In this document: one piece after another, positions 18,264 to 27,552 of the stretch
Numbering within the stretch: the first letter of the stretch is position 1
Layout: each line of letters opens with the position of its first letter
Assembly: GCF_007997015.1 (NCBI RefSeq)
Contig: NZ_VOSM01000018.1
Location: 1 to 60,286 of the forward strand
Direction: 5' to 3'
Origin: Lujinxingia vulgaris
Lineage (GTDB): Bacteria > Myxococcota_A > Bradymonadia > Bradymonadales > Bradymonadaceae
Length of the DNA: 60,286 nt
Notes under the pieces: generated by a model
The model's database searches: none
Told to the model about the DNA's origin: nothing
Seen by the model: only the letters and a program-made list of their open reading frames with translations
Program-made: the position numbers and the translations under genes

Positions 18264-20969
18264 TTAGCGCCAGCGCAGGTTGTCGACGACAAGCTGCTCG
18301 CCGGCGCTTTCGAGGCGCAGGTTAAAGGCGCCGCTGATGTTCAGGTCCTGAAGTTCGAGGGTGTGCACGGTGGTGTCTTCGCCGCTCTCGGCGCCAAAAG
18401 GTTCAGTCTGCCCGATGAGATCGCCGTTGATGTAGACTTTGAGCGTGCGGCTGCCGGTGCCGATGAAGGCTTTGCGCACATCGACCAGCAGGAGACCCAC
18501 GCCGCCGGGGATCGTTTCGGCGCTGATGGAACTGCCGGTCCGGAGGATGATGCCTTTGCCATCGATGGGGTAGTTCTGTTCGCCCCGCGCGTCATCGAGC
18601 ACCCAGGTGATGCCGTCGTCGCCCACAAGAAGGTCGTTGGAGTACGAATTGTCGCTGAGCGCGTGGTTTTCAAAATCCTCAAAGCCGCCGGCGTTGGAGG
18701 CTTCCCAGGCGCCGGCGGTGCAGAAGGCGCGGTCGGGGCGAGGTTGGGAGCGCTGGTCTTCGGTCAGGGGTTGATCCCAGGCGTCGAGGCAGGACGTCGC
18801 GGGCAGGCTGAGCGTGGGGATGGAGGCCGGGGCCACGGCTGCGGTGTGGGTGGGGCCGCCGTTGTCGGCCAGGGAGAGCAGCGGGGAGGGGAGGGCGGTG
18901 GTGAGGCTGAGGGTGTCGGAGTCGGCGGGGGTGAAGGAGCCTGCGGAGGTGCGGCCGACGTAGTTGTGGCCCAGGGAGGCGACGGGGTTTGCGCCGGTGT
19001 CGTTGACGATTTTGAGTTCGTTGAGGTCGGCGCCGGTGGGGGGGTTGCCGGCGATGATGCTGGCGCGCAGGGTCATGGGGGTGAGGCCGTCGCCGTAGCT
19101 CATGACGCCGGCGCCTTCGGCTGCGCTGTTGCCTGTGACCGTCACGAAGGAGAGGGAGGCGGCGCCGTCGAACTGGTAGTAGGCGCCGCCGCGCTGAGTG
19201 GCGCTGTTGTTGGCAAAGGTGGTGTTTTCGACCTCGCTTGCGCAGCCGCTGCGCACCGCGCCGCCGTGGGTGCCGGCGGTGTTGCCGGTGAAGAGGGAGC
19301 GGCGAAGGGTCAGCGGGCCGCAGCCCGAGGCGTTTTCCACGAAGATGGCGCCGCCGTCGACGGCGGCGTCGTTGTTCTCAAAGTGGGTGTCTTCGACGAC
19401 AAGGGAGGGGCCGTTGACGAAGATGGCGCCGCCTTCTTCGGAGGCGCTGTTGTCGCGCAAAAAGACGCCGGAGAGCAGGGCGTCGTTGCCGCTGCCGCTG
19501 ATGGCGATGGCGCCGCCGCGGGCGGCGCTGTTGTTGATAAGATGCAGGTTGCTAAGCGTCAGGGGGGCATTGGCGGTGATGGCGCCGCCGACTCCGGAGG
19601 AGGCGACATCTCGCAGGGTCATGTTCTCAAAGCGCACCTCATCGGTGCCGATGATCGAGAAGATGCCGGTGGGCTGGTCGGCCACAAGGATGGTCTGGCC
19701 GGGGCCCTGGCCGATGATGCTGAGCGCCTTGTTGATGGCGATGGTGCCCTGGTTGATGGTCAGGGGGGCGAGTCCGGGGGCAAAGGTGATCTCGGTGCCG
19801 GGATTGACCGAGGTGACGATGGCGCGTAGCGAGCCGGGCTGGCCGTCGGTGGCGGTGCGCACTTCGGCGGGGTTAAGGGCGGTGATGGTGGCGGAGGCCA
19901 CTTGCTCGGAGCGGACCTCGACGGGCTGGTCGAGGCCCTCGAAGTCCAGGGGGTTGTTAAAGGCGTCGGTGGGGGCGGTGCCGGTGAGGCGGACGCGGTG
20001 GTCGCCGGGGGCCAGGGTGAGTGTGGCGCCTCCGGGGCCGTTGGTGGAGAACTGACCGACGCGCTGGCCGGTGGCGTCGACGACTTCGAAGGAGGCGGCG
20101 CTTCCGGCCGGAAGGGTCACGTTGATGGAAAGAGATCCATCGATGGCCTCGAAGTCGGCCTGGGCGACGGTGCCGGCCTGGGCGCTGACGCTGACCTCAA
20201 TGGGCTCGGCGCGGTAGATGGCCGGGGGCGCGCTGACCTCAGCGAAGCTCAGGGTGTAGTCGCCGGGCTCGAGATCGGGCACCGAGGTGGGGGCGCCCAG
20301 GGAGGCCTCAAAGCCGCCGGGGCCGGAGATGGTGGTCTCGAAGCTCGTGCCTGAGGGGAGGCCCCGGGCGCTGATGACGAGCTCTCCCAGGGGGAGGGCT
20401 TCGCAGCTTAAGGTGACATCGCGCTGGCTTATGGGAGCCTGCGGGTCGTTGCTGGTGAGGGTGATGGCGTAGGTGAAGGAGCCGGGCTCGGTGCAGGCGA
20501 CCTCCACGCCGATGGTGGCGTCCTGATCGGCGGCAAGCTCGGCGCTGGTGGGGGTGAGGACCAGCGCGGGGTCGGAGGGTTCCAGCGTGAGGGTGAGGGG
20601 TTGATCGCCGCGGTTGGCCACCGCGAGCTCACCGGTGGCGCTTTCGCCGACCGTGGCGCTTAATTCGAGGTCATTTCCGAACTCCAGGATGGGGCCGATG
20701 GGATCTTCGACGTCGGGCTCGTCGGCGTCGGGTTCGTCGGTGTCGGCGTCGGGTTCGTCGGCGTCCGGGAGCGGTGCGTCGGGGGTGTCGGTGTCGGGGA
20801 GCTCGGTGTCAGGCGTATCGCTGAGGTCGGTGTCGTCGCCGGCGTCGACGTCGGCTGAGGCGTCGGGCTCGGGGAGCTCTTCGAGAGGGGTGGCGTCTCC
20901 GGCGCAGGCGGCCAGAAGGCCGGCCAGGGCGAAGATCGTGAGGGTGTTTCGGAGTGTGCTGACGTTCAT
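18264..20969 (-). CDS. Pmp beta-helix lipoprotein, paralogue 4
   Basis: The 901-residue product has lipobox Cys22 (GLLAAC) and a long Asp/Pro/Glu linker (about 30-90). An ASH-like Ig domain (about 92-185, like paralogue 1) is followed by fewer GLP-G-type repeats. GSLRAIV near 383 starts a Pmp beta-helix with GGAI/GGAIF repeats, then the anchor-Q-like end DQRSQPRPDRA. The C-terminal domain is at about 765-901 (ITWVLDDARGEQNYPIDGKG, VDVRKAFIG). The start is ATG 20969, after CAGGTCC. The stop is 38 bp from the 104-bp element, and no clear terminator hairpin with T-run is visible downstream, unlike the other paralogues. Confidence 0.88.
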   Translation of the reverse strand: MNVSTLRNTLTIFALAGLLAACAGDATPLEELPEPDASADVDAGDDTDLSDTPDTELPDTDTPDAPLPDADEPDADTDEPDADEPDVEDPIGPILEFGNDLELSATVGESATGELAVANRGDQPLTLTLEPSDPALVLTPTSAELAADQDATIGVEVACTEPGSFTYAITLTSNDPQAPISQRDVTLSCEALPLGELVISARGLPSGTSFETTISGPGGFEASLGAPTSVPDLEPGDYTLSFAEVSAPPAIYRAEPIEVSVSAQAGTVAQADFEAIDGSLSINVTLPAGSAASFEVVDATGQRVGQFSTNGPGGATLTLAPGDHRVRLTGTAPTDAFNNPLDFEGLDQPVEVRSEQVASATITALNPAEVRTATDGQPGSLRAIVTSVNPGTEITFAPGLAPLTINQGTIAINKALSIIGQGPGQTILVADQPTGIFSIIGTDEVRFENMTLRDVASSGVGGAITANAPLTLSNLHLINNSAARGGAIAISGSGNDALLSGVFLRDNSASEEGGAIFVNGPSLVVEDTHFENNDAAVDGGAIFVENASGCGPLTLRRSLFTGNTAGTHGGAVRSGCASEVENTTFANNSATQRGGAYYQFDGAASLSFVTVTGNSAAEGAGVMSYGDGLTPMTLRASIIAGNPPTGADLNELKIVNDTGANPVASLGHNYVGRTSAGSFTPADSDTLSLTTALPSPLLSLADNGGPTHTAAVAPASIPTLSLPATSCLDAWDQPLTEDQRSQPRPDRAFCTAGAWEASNAGGFEDFENHALSDNSYSNDLLVGDDGITWVLDDARGEQNYPIDGKGIILRTGSSISAETIPGGVGLLLVDVRKAFIGTGSRTLKVYINGDLIGQTEPFGAESGEDTTVHTLELQDLNISGAFNLRLESAGEQLVVDNLRWR

Positions 20970-21069
20970 TGGACCTGCTCCCGCGCGCGGTGCGCCTGTG
21001 CACCGGTTAACCGCTTGATCGAACTGACTTCTCTTGTCTAACAGGCGAGGGGGGACGCGTAAATAAACG

Positions 21070-21275
21070 AGGTCGGGGCGTTGGGGTTCGCGGGTTGAGG
21101 TTAGGTGGTTGTGTGGTTGTGTGGTTGTGGGGCGTTGGGGTTTGCGGTGTGGGGAGGTTCGTGAGGGCGTTTGGGGGGGCGCGGGTTGAGGATGGGTGGT
21201 TGGGTGGTTGTGGGGCGTCGGGGTTTGCGGTGTGGGGAGATTCGTGCGTTGGGTAGGGGGGGGCGCGGGTTGTGG
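21070..21275 (+). repeat. G-rich repeat (family G), about three units
   Basis: Units of GTGGTTGTGGGGCGTYGGGG, GTTTGCGGTGTGGGGAG and RTTCGTG occur in direct orientation, directly before a full 104-bp element. No coding potential is seen. Confidence 0.85.
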
Positions 21276-21282
21276 TTGTGTG

Positions 21283-21387
21283 CCGAGCGCATCAGGACGA
21301 CGCTGGCAGCGTCGTCAGGGATTCGCGGTAGCGCTGCTACAGCTTCATCCCTGCCTCCTTGCCAGTCGCCGCCCTGAGTGCGTTCGG
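21283..21387 (+). repeat. 104-bp element with terminal inverted repeats, copy 2
   Basis: The ends are CCGAGCGCATCAGG and CCTGAGTGCGTTCGG. This copy has a perfect inner hairpin GACGACGCTG-G-CAGCGTCGTC plus the second hairpin GTAGC-GCT-GCTAC. The end sequences differ from copies 1 and 3 while remaining partly complementary, which hints at selection on pairing. Confidence 0.8.
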
Positions 21388-21439
21388 GTTCGGTGGGGCG
21401 AGGGCCGAGCGTTTCGGGGCGACGGTGGGTGCGTTCGGG

Positions 21440-21910
21440 TTCGGTGGGGGGCAAGAGAGGGCGCTGGAGGCTTCGTGGCGGGATCGTGGTGGGAGAGGAG
21501 GCGTTCTGGAGGCTTCGTGGGGTGTGTCTGCAGTTGAAAAAGCGTTCCGGGCGCTTCGTGGCGTAGGTTTGCAGGGGGACCAGGCCTTCCGGAGACTCCG
21601 TGTTGTGTGACTGCAGGGTCGGGATGCTTGAGGAAGCGTTCCGAAGGTGTGATTGCAGGTGAGGGGAGCTTTCGGGAGGCTTCGGAAGGTGTGTTGGGAG
21701 GTGCGCCGGGTGATACGGACCCTCGGAAAGAGTGTCTGAAGTGACGGGGAGGTCTGGGGAGGCTTCGGATGCGGCTTTTTTTTGGGAGGGAGCTTTCGGG
21801 GCGCTTCCGAAGGTGGGTTGGAACTGGAAAGTTGAGGTGGGGAGGCTTCCGACGGTGTTTGGGAATGTGCGGGAGGGTGTCGGAAGGGTTCGGAACGCGA
21901 TTTTGATTTT
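21440..21910 (+). repeat. Degenerate about 45-bp repeats with a TTCYGGAGGCTTCGT core
   Basis: Related cores near 21501, 21544, 21586, 21637, 21670 and 21800 read GCGTTCTGGAGGCTTCGTGG, GCGTTCCGGGCGCTTCGTGG, CTTTCGGGAGGCTTCGGAAG and variants. They are often followed by a GTGTGTxTGCAGG-like tail. The spacing is roughly 35-50 bp for the first five. The stretch is about 1 kb without a believable gene; an open minus-strand frame here is a proline/serine-rich readout of the repeats. Confidence 0.6.
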
Positions 21911-22010
21911 GCGGACATCGATCCGAAGCGCATGGGGACTGGGGATTCGGGGTTTTGGGGGTGTGCGTCCTGAGGTTGGGTTTGTCGGGGAATGCGTCTG
22001 GTGGAATGAG

Positions 22011-22042
22011 GAACGCCCCGGGAGTGCTCCCGGGGCGTTTTA
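22011..22042 (-). terminator. Rho-independent terminator
   Basis: ACGCCCCGGGAG / CTCCCGGGGCGTTTT hairpin about 47 bp after the stop of the minus-strand gene 22089-24914. The A-run on the minus-strand 3' side is short (the plus strand begins GGAACG), so it is weaker in that direction than its relatives at 11626 and 14546. Confidence 0.7.
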
Positions 22043-22088
22043 TCTGGGCAGGGGTATGTGTGGTGCGTGTTGGAGGATTTGGGTCGGT

Positions 22089-24914
22089 TCAGCGCCAGGT
22101 CAGGTTATCGATGACGATCTGCGTGGGGTTGTCGGTCTCGCTGCGGACGCGGGCCACGATGGAGAAGGAGCCGGAGATGTTGAGGTTATCGGCGCTGAGG
22201 GTGTAGACGGTCTCATCGGGGCCGGAGACGTCGCCGAAGATAGGGCTTGTGGCGACGATGGTGCCGTTGACGGAGAGCGTGAGGTGTCGTGGGGTCTGTC
22301 CGGTGAAGGCCTTGCGGAAGTCGACACTGACCTCGTTAACTCCGCCGCTGAGGCCGACACTGGCCAGCGACGATCCCTTGCCCCGCAAGATGATGCCTTC
22401 GCCATCGATGGGGTAGACGTCTTCGGAGCGTGCGCCGATCACGCTCCAGGTGAAGCCTGCGTCGGTGGTGAAGTGTGTGGCGGTGTAGCTTGAGCCGCTG
22501 AGCCCATGTCCGTCGAAGGTTTCGAGGTTCACGGGGATGGGGGTGGCCTGAAAGGCACCGGCGGTGCATTGGTCGGCGGTGGGGCGAGTCTCTGCGCGCT
22601 GGTCTTCGGTCAGGGGCTGGCCGGTTGTGTCGGTGCAGGAGGCTGCGGGAAGACTCAGCGCGGTGATGTTTTCGTCGCCGGTCACGGCCATGGTGTGGCT
22701 GAAGCCGCCGTTATCGGCCAGGGTGGCGAGTGGGTTGGGCAGGGGGGATGCAGTGGTGCCCACGGTATCGGTGGGGTCGGTGATGAGGTAGGGGGAGTTG
22801 GTCTGGAGGTAGTTGTGGCCCAGGGAGGTGATGGGCGCCGGAGGGTAGAACTCAAGGTCCTGGGAGCAATCGCTTGCGAGGGGGACGCCGTCGCCTGCGA
22901 TCACGGAGGCTTTGAGTTCGATGGAGGCATTGCCGCTGTCGCTGGCCTGAAGCGCGGATGTGGGAGCGTTGAAGTGTTCGGCGAAGGTGACGTTGGCAAA
23001 CGAGGCGGAGCCCTGGCGCTGGTAGTAGGCGGGATCGCAGTTGGCAGTGGTGTTGTTGAAGAAGGTGACGTTGGTCAGCTCCGTGGAGCTACCGGAGCTG
23101 ATGGCGCGGCCGGAGCTATCAGCGCGGTTGTCGGCGAAGAGGGCGCGCTCGATGCGAAGTTGGCTCGAAAAAAGGGCGGAGTGATAGATCGCGCCACCGG
23201 AGGACATGAACATGGCGGCGTTCCGGGTGAAGATGGCGTCGGAGATGGTGAGGTTGCCATCGTTGTAGATGGCTCCGCCGTAGGAGAGGGCTTCGTTCTC
23301 GTCGAAGATCACGCGTTCCATGTAGACATGGTGTGAGGCGGACTCGATGGCGATGGCCCCTCCGCGGCCGGAGACGGCGTTGTCGGAGAAGGTTGTGTCC
23401 TCGATGAGGATGTCGCCGGTGGTGGCTTCGATGGCGATGGCGCCGCCGGCGTCGCCGACGTTTTCGACGGCCTCGAAGATGAGGTTGCGCAGGCTGAAGA
23501 GGCCGCGGCTCAAGATGGCGCCGCCCATGCCCGGGTCGAGTATGGCGTCGATCTCGGCGATGCGCAGCGCTTCGAGATGCACGTCGGCATTGGCGTCGAA
23601 TTCAAAGAGGCGGTGTTCGCCGGAGGTGGTTAACGTGAGGACGTCTGGGCCGGGGCCGACGATGGAGATCTCTTTGTCGATGGTGATCTGAGAGGTCGTG
23701 GTGACCTGAGTGAGACCGGGGGCGAAGGTGACGAGGCTGCCGGGCAGGACGCGACCGAGGACTTCGCGTAATGAGCCGAGGCCCTGGTCATCAGCGCGCA
23801 GCACCTGGGTGGGTGCGGGGGCGGTGATGGCAGCGGTGAGACCCTGGCCGTCGCCCAGGGAGAAGCTCGCGTCGAGGCCGAGCACAAAATAAGGGTTGCC
23901 GTAGACGTCGGTGCCCAGGTCGTTGCTGTCCAGACTGAACTGGTAGTCGCCCACGGGAAGTTGAAGCGGGGTGGAGCCGGAGCCGTTGAGGGTGACCTGC
24001 TGGCTGTAACCCAGGGTGTTGGTGAGGGAGAGGGCGAGTGTGCCCTGATCGGGGAGGCTGTGGGTGATGGTGAGGGTGCCCGAGGGGACGGTGTAGGTGG
24101 TGGAGGCGGAGGTGATTTCGTCGCTGGTGATGGTGAGGTTGAGGGATTCGGGGGAGGGGCTGTGGGAGACGTCGTCGATCAGGACGTCTTCGTAGGTGAG
24201 GAGGTATTCGCCCGGGGTCAGGTCGTCGAAGGACTGCGCGCCGGCGATGTTTTGTGATGTGGTTTCCGGGGCCGGGCCGACAAGGGTGGCCTGGAGGTTT
24301 GCGCCGGCGGGGAGGCCGGTGGCGTTGACGTCGAGTTGGCCAGGGAGGACGGTGAAGTTCAGGGAGACTTCGGTGGTCTGGTCGGCCTCGATGGTGAGCT
24401 CGACCGGTGCAGCTTCGTAGATGGCGGGCTCTACAGTGAAGGGAGCGGCGCTGAGGGTGTAGTCGCCGACGGGGAGCTCTTCGAGGTGCTCGTCTTGATC
24501 GACGGGAGTGTTGCCTTCGGGGCCGCTCAAGGTGATCTGGGGCCAGGCGCTGCCGTCGGGGAGACCTTCGAGGGTGATGATGAGGGCGCCGAGTTCGGGA
24601 TCGGGGTCGACGTCGGGGTCCGGGTCGACGTCGGGGTTCGGGTCGACGTCTGGATCTGTATCAGCGTCGGGGTCCGGGTCGACGTCTGGATCAACGTCTG
24701 GATCGGTATCGGCGTCGGGGTCCGAGTCGGCGTCGGGATCGGTGTCGGCGTCGGGGTCCAGGTCGGCGTCGGTGGTGTCGGCGTCGGGTCCGGCGTCGGT
24801 GTCGGTGATATCGGGAGCGGCGTCGGGGGTGTCGGTGTCGGCGTCGCTTCCTCCGCAGCCCATGGTCAGGGAGGCGATGAGGCTCAAGGTGAGCAGGGCG
24901 CGCAGGGTGAACAT
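22089..24914 (-). CDS. Pmp beta-helix lipoprotein, paralogue 5
   Basis: The 941-residue product has lipobox Cys20 (IASLTMGC) and the longest Asp linker of the set (about 22-115, DPDADTDPDVDPD units). Fewer GLP-G repeats follow (GLPDGSAWPQITLSG, GLPAGANLQATLVG), then GSLREVL near 383, a Pmp beta-helix, an anchor-Q-like segment (DQRAETRPTADQ) and the C-terminal domain (about 805-941, FTWSVIGARSEDVYPIDGEG, VDFRKAFTG). An open frame extends upstream to 25337, but ATG 24914 has AAGGAGTCTCCT before it and the signal peptide directly after it. Very similar to paralogue 3 outside the linker. Confidence 0.88.
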   Translation of the reverse strand: MFTLRALLTLSLIASLTMGCGGSDADTDTPDAAPDITDTDAGPDADTTDADLDPDADTDPDADSDPDADTDPDVDPDVDPDPDADTDPDVDPNPDVDPDPDVDPDPELGALIITLEGLPDGSAWPQITLSGPEGNTPVDQDEHLEELPVGDYTLSAAPFTVEPAIYEAAPVELTIEADQTTEVSLNFTVLPGQLDVNATGLPAGANLQATLVGPAPETTSQNIAGAQSFDDLTPGEYLLTYEDVLIDDVSHSPSPESLNLTITSDEITSASTTYTVPSGTLTITHSLPDQGTLALSLTNTLGYSQQVTLNGSGSTPLQLPVGDYQFSLDSNDLGTDVYGNPYFVLGLDASFSLGDGQGLTAAITAPAPTQVLRADDQGLGSLREVLGRVLPGSLVTFAPGLTQVTTTSQITIDKEISIVGPGPDVLTLTTSGEHRLFEFDANADVHLEALRIAEIDAILDPGMGGAILSRGLFSLRNLIFEAVENVGDAGGAIAIEATTGDILIEDTTFSDNAVSGRGGAIAIESASHHVYMERVIFDENEALSYGGAIYNDGNLTISDAIFTRNAAMFMSSGGAIYHSALFSSQLRIERALFADNRADSSGRAISSGSSTELTNVTFFNNTTANCDPAYYQRQGSASFANVTFAEHFNAPTSALQASDSGNASIELKASVIAGDGVPLASDCSQDLEFYPPAPITSLGHNYLQTNSPYLITDPTDTVGTTASPLPNPLATLADNGGFSHTMAVTGDENITALSLPAASCTDTTGQPLTEDQRAETRPTADQCTAGAFQATPIPVNLETFDGHGLSGSSYTATHFTTDAGFTWSVIGARSEDVYPIDGEGIILRGKGSSLASVGLSGGVNEVSVDFRKAFTGQTPRHLTLSVNGTIVATSPIFGDVSGPDETVYTLSADNLNISGSFSIVARVRSETDNPTQIVIDNLTWR

Positions 24915-25312
24915 AGGAGACTCCTTCCTTTGAGCGTTGGGTCTGCGTGGTGATGGGGTTGTAGGGCGTCGGAGCGCTTGCGGGGGAGCGCGTGTTCTCG
25001 ATGCGGGCTGCCGGTAATGGAGGATGTGCTCGATGTTCCGGGGAACGAAGCAAAATGTCCCTGTGTAGGGCGGCGCGCGGGGCTCTCCCTGGTTGCGTGG
25101 TCGTGCGAAGACGCAGGAAGCTCGGATCGGAAGGGGTAGCAAAAGCGCGATGCGCAACCAAGGGTGCCTGGGAGCGTCTGGCGAGGTTTTGGGAGGTGTC
25201 GGAGCGGGGAAATCAGCCGTATGGGCGCACCGATAGCGGCGTTCAGGGGAGAGAAGGAGGTGGTCTGAAAGCGACTGAAAACCCGGTGATGCGGGGGGCC
25301 CGGTGGTGAGGG
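24915..25312. other. Intergenic, 5' region of paralogue 5
   Basis: This gap contains the ribosome binding site of the paralogue 5 gene and a short GTGATGGGGTTGTAGGGCG stretch that resembles a decayed family G unit. I see no gene, strong hairpin or recognisable promoter. Confidence 0.5.
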
Positions 25313-25352
25313 ACAAAAAAATCGCCCCCCGGCGCATGGTCGGGGGGCGAGT
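25313..25352 (-). terminator. Rho-independent terminator
   Basis: On the minus strand, CTCGCCCCCCGACC pairs with GGGGGGCGAT and is followed by a run of seven T. It lies 30 bp after the stop of 25382-27364. Confidence 0.9.
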
Positions 25353-25381
25353 GGGGTGGAGAGGTGATAGCGTTTAAGGTG

Positions 25382-27364
25382 TCAGCGCTCGACGCGGTGG
25401 TTGGATGCGCGCACGACGGTGAGGTGGCCTCGGGTTTCGGAGGCGACTTTTTGGAGGTCGATGTCGCGCTGGTAGAGGGGGGCGAGGTCGAAGGTTTGCA
25501 CCTCGTTGGGGCTGAGGGCGAAGAGGTCGAAGTCGCTTACGACCAGGTCTTTGACGCCGTAGATCTGCCAGGTGGCGGCGTAGCTCGGGGCGACGGGGTC
25601 GCTCAGGTCGAAGATCTGCACGCCGTGGTGTTCGTCGGCGACGAAGAGGCGCTCACCGAGGACGGCCAGGCCGCGGGGACGGCTGATGGGCAGGGTGGTA
25701 CGCAGGGTGGGGCTGTGGGGTTGGCTTAAGTCGATGACTTCGAGGCGAGAGGTGCAGCGGCTGCGGGGCTGGTCCACGATGATAGTGCGGTAGGCGACGG
25801 TGCCCTGGACGACGACGGGGTCGTAGTTGACGGGGCAGAACTGGCGGAACTCTCCGAGCAGGCGGGGGGCGTGCGGGGTGCCGAGCGAGGCGGTCATCAC
25901 GGCGTCGCGGCCGGCGATGAGCAGGAGGTTGTCGTGGCGTTGCAGGGCTTCGGGGCCGTTGTCGAGGCCGATGATGTGGCGCAGGCGCGGCTGGCGGGGG
26001 TTGGAGACATCGAAGCTGGTCAACCAGCCCTGCGCGATGTTGCCGGCGGCGCTGAGCACGTAGAGGGTGTTGCCGTAGAGCATCATCTGGCTGAGCGAGC
26101 CGGCGCCGCCGGCGCCGCCGTCGGGCATGGGGGCGTTGGCGCGGGTGTCCATCTCCTGGCGCGGGGCGCCGCGGTCGAGGGGAGCGGGGGCGGCCATTTC
26201 GGCGGCGGCCATCGGGGGTGCGGAGGCGGCGCGGGAGCGGCGCTGAGGGGCGGGAGCAGCGCTACCCATGCGGCCAGTCATCGGGGCGCTGTCTTCGAGC
26301 TCGGAGATACGTTCATCGATAGTGGGGCGGGGCATCGGACGGGGGCGGCCGATGACAGCCGGGTTGACGTGGCGCTCGCAGATGCCGGTGTCGGGGGTTT
26401 GTTTGATCTTTTGCACGTAGCAGGAGCCGTCGGGGCGGCAGGCGACGCCGGGGTGGGTGGAGACGGTGGGGGGGGCGCCGCATTGGGCGAACTGCAGTTT
26501 GCCCTGGCGCATCAGCCGGTACTGGTCGAAGGAGGGCGGTGTGGCCGGCAGGCTGTGCAGGTAGGCCGGGGCGTGGCTGACGTGGGGGAGCGCGCCGACG
26601 AGGCGGCGCACTTCACGGGGATCTTCGCGGTCGGAGATGTCCAGGATCACCAGGTCGCGGGCGCCGCCGACCTCCGAGGCGTCTTCGATAACCGCATGGT
26701 TGGCGTCGATGACGAAGAAGTCTTTGGAGCCGGTGTGGTTGGAGCTGCCTTCGACCTCGTAGGCGTAGCGGCGCGCGATGCTCAGGGAGACGAGGCCTTC
26801 TTCGGCGCTGGTGAGGAACATGCGCTTGTTGTCGCGGTCGACGAAGATGCGCTGGAGCTCACCGCGGACGCGTGCCGGCTCGGCGGAGAGGTTGGGGGCG
26901 AGCTCTTGAACCTGGGCGGAGGTGAGCTCGATGGTGCGGTCGTTGAAGTCGACGGGGTTGCGTCGCACGAAGCGGGCGGCTTCGGGGGTGCCGCGCAGGT
27001 CGTGGCCGCGGGCGATGAGCCAGGCCTGGTACTGGGCCTCAAGCAGGGGGACGTGCTGGGGGTGGGCGCCGAGCCATTCGGCGGCCAGGGGTTGCACGCA
27101 GCTGTAGTACTCCTCAAAGGCGACCTGCACCGAGCGGGCGGCTTCGGTGGGCACCTCGCAGACGAACTGCGCCTGCTGGATGGGCTGCGGGGGGACGGGC
27201 TGCGGGATGGGGCGAGGCATGGGGCGGGGGGGAGGGGTGAGCGCGGTGACGGGGGAGCTTAAGAAAAGTCCCAGGGTGCCGAGGGTGGCGGCGGCCAGAG
27301 TCAGGGCGGCCAGGGGACGGTGCGAGCGGCGAGGTGCGGAGGTCGGGGAGGCGTTGGTGTGCAT
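25382..27364 (-). CDS. Secreted LVIVD-type beta-propeller protein
   Basis: The 660-residue exported protein has a positively charged N-terminus and a hydrophobic core (about 18-42, PLAALTLAAATLGTLGLFL). A proline-rich stretch follows, then a helical Cys-containing region, then propeller blades of the LVIVD type (RDLVILDISDREDPREVRRL, GWLTSFDVSNPRQPRLRHI, SRLEVIDLSQPHSPTLRTT, HGVQIFDLSDPVAPSYAAT). A low-complexity Ala/Pro/Met segment (about 345-420) interrupts the propeller. ATG 27364 follows GGAGCTTCCC. It has no lipobox, so it is periplasmic or released. The ligand is unknown. Confidence 0.83.
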   Translation of the reverse strand: MHTNASPTSAPRRSHRPLAALTLAAATLGTLGLFLSSPVTALTPPPRPMPRPIPQPVPPQPIQQAQFVCEVPTEAARSVQVAFEEYYSCVQPLAAEWLGAHPQHVPLLEAQYQAWLIARGHDLRGTPEAARFVRRNPVDFNDRTIELTSAQVQELAPNLSAEPARVRGELQRIFVDRDNKRMFLTSAEEGLVSLSIARRYAYEVEGSSNHTGSKDFFVIDANHAVIEDASEVGGARDLVILDISDREDPREVRRLVGALPHVSHAPAYLHSLPATPPSFDQYRLMRQGKLQFAQCGAPPTVSTHPGVACRPDGSCYVQKIKQTPDTGICERHVNPAVIGRPRPMPRPTIDERISELEDSAPMTGRMGSAAPAPQRRSRAASAPPMAAAEMAAPAPLDRGAPRQEMDTRANAPMPDGGAGGAGSLSQMMLYGNTLYVLSAAGNIAQGWLTSFDVSNPRQPRLRHIIGLDNGPEALQRHDNLLLIAGRDAVMTASLGTPHAPRLLGEFRQFCPVNYDPVVVQGTVAYRTIIVDQPRSRCTSRLEVIDLSQPHSPTLRTTLPISRPRGLAVLGERLFVADEHHGVQIFDLSDPVAPSYAATWQIYGVKDLVVSDFDLFALSPNEVQTFDLAPLYQRDIDLQKVASETRGHLTVVRASNHRVER

Positions 27365-27466
27365 GGGAAGCTCCGTAAGTTGGGACGCCGGGGGGCGGCG
27401 CGAGATGGGTTACAGGTCTTCAAACGGAGCGCTGTGGGTTTGGATCTAAAGTTTTTGAAATCGGGC

Positions 27467-27513
27467 AAAAAAAATCCCGCGCCGGCGCTCTCGAAAGAGC
27501 GGCGCGGCGCGGG
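27467..27513 (-). terminator. Rho-independent terminator
   Basis: On the minus strand, CTCCCGCGCCGCGCCGCTCT folds back on AGAGCGCCGGCGCGGGA, followed by a run of eight T. It serves the CsbD-like gene. Confidence 0.88.
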
Positions 27514-27552
27514 AGAATGCCCGCTATCTGGCGGGCGGCTCGACGGCGAGCC

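Noticed and set aside
21337-21933. Proline/serine-rich minus-strand frame of 198 codons
   Set aside because: It runs across the 104-bp element and degenerate repeats, has no ribosome site and no recognisable domain.
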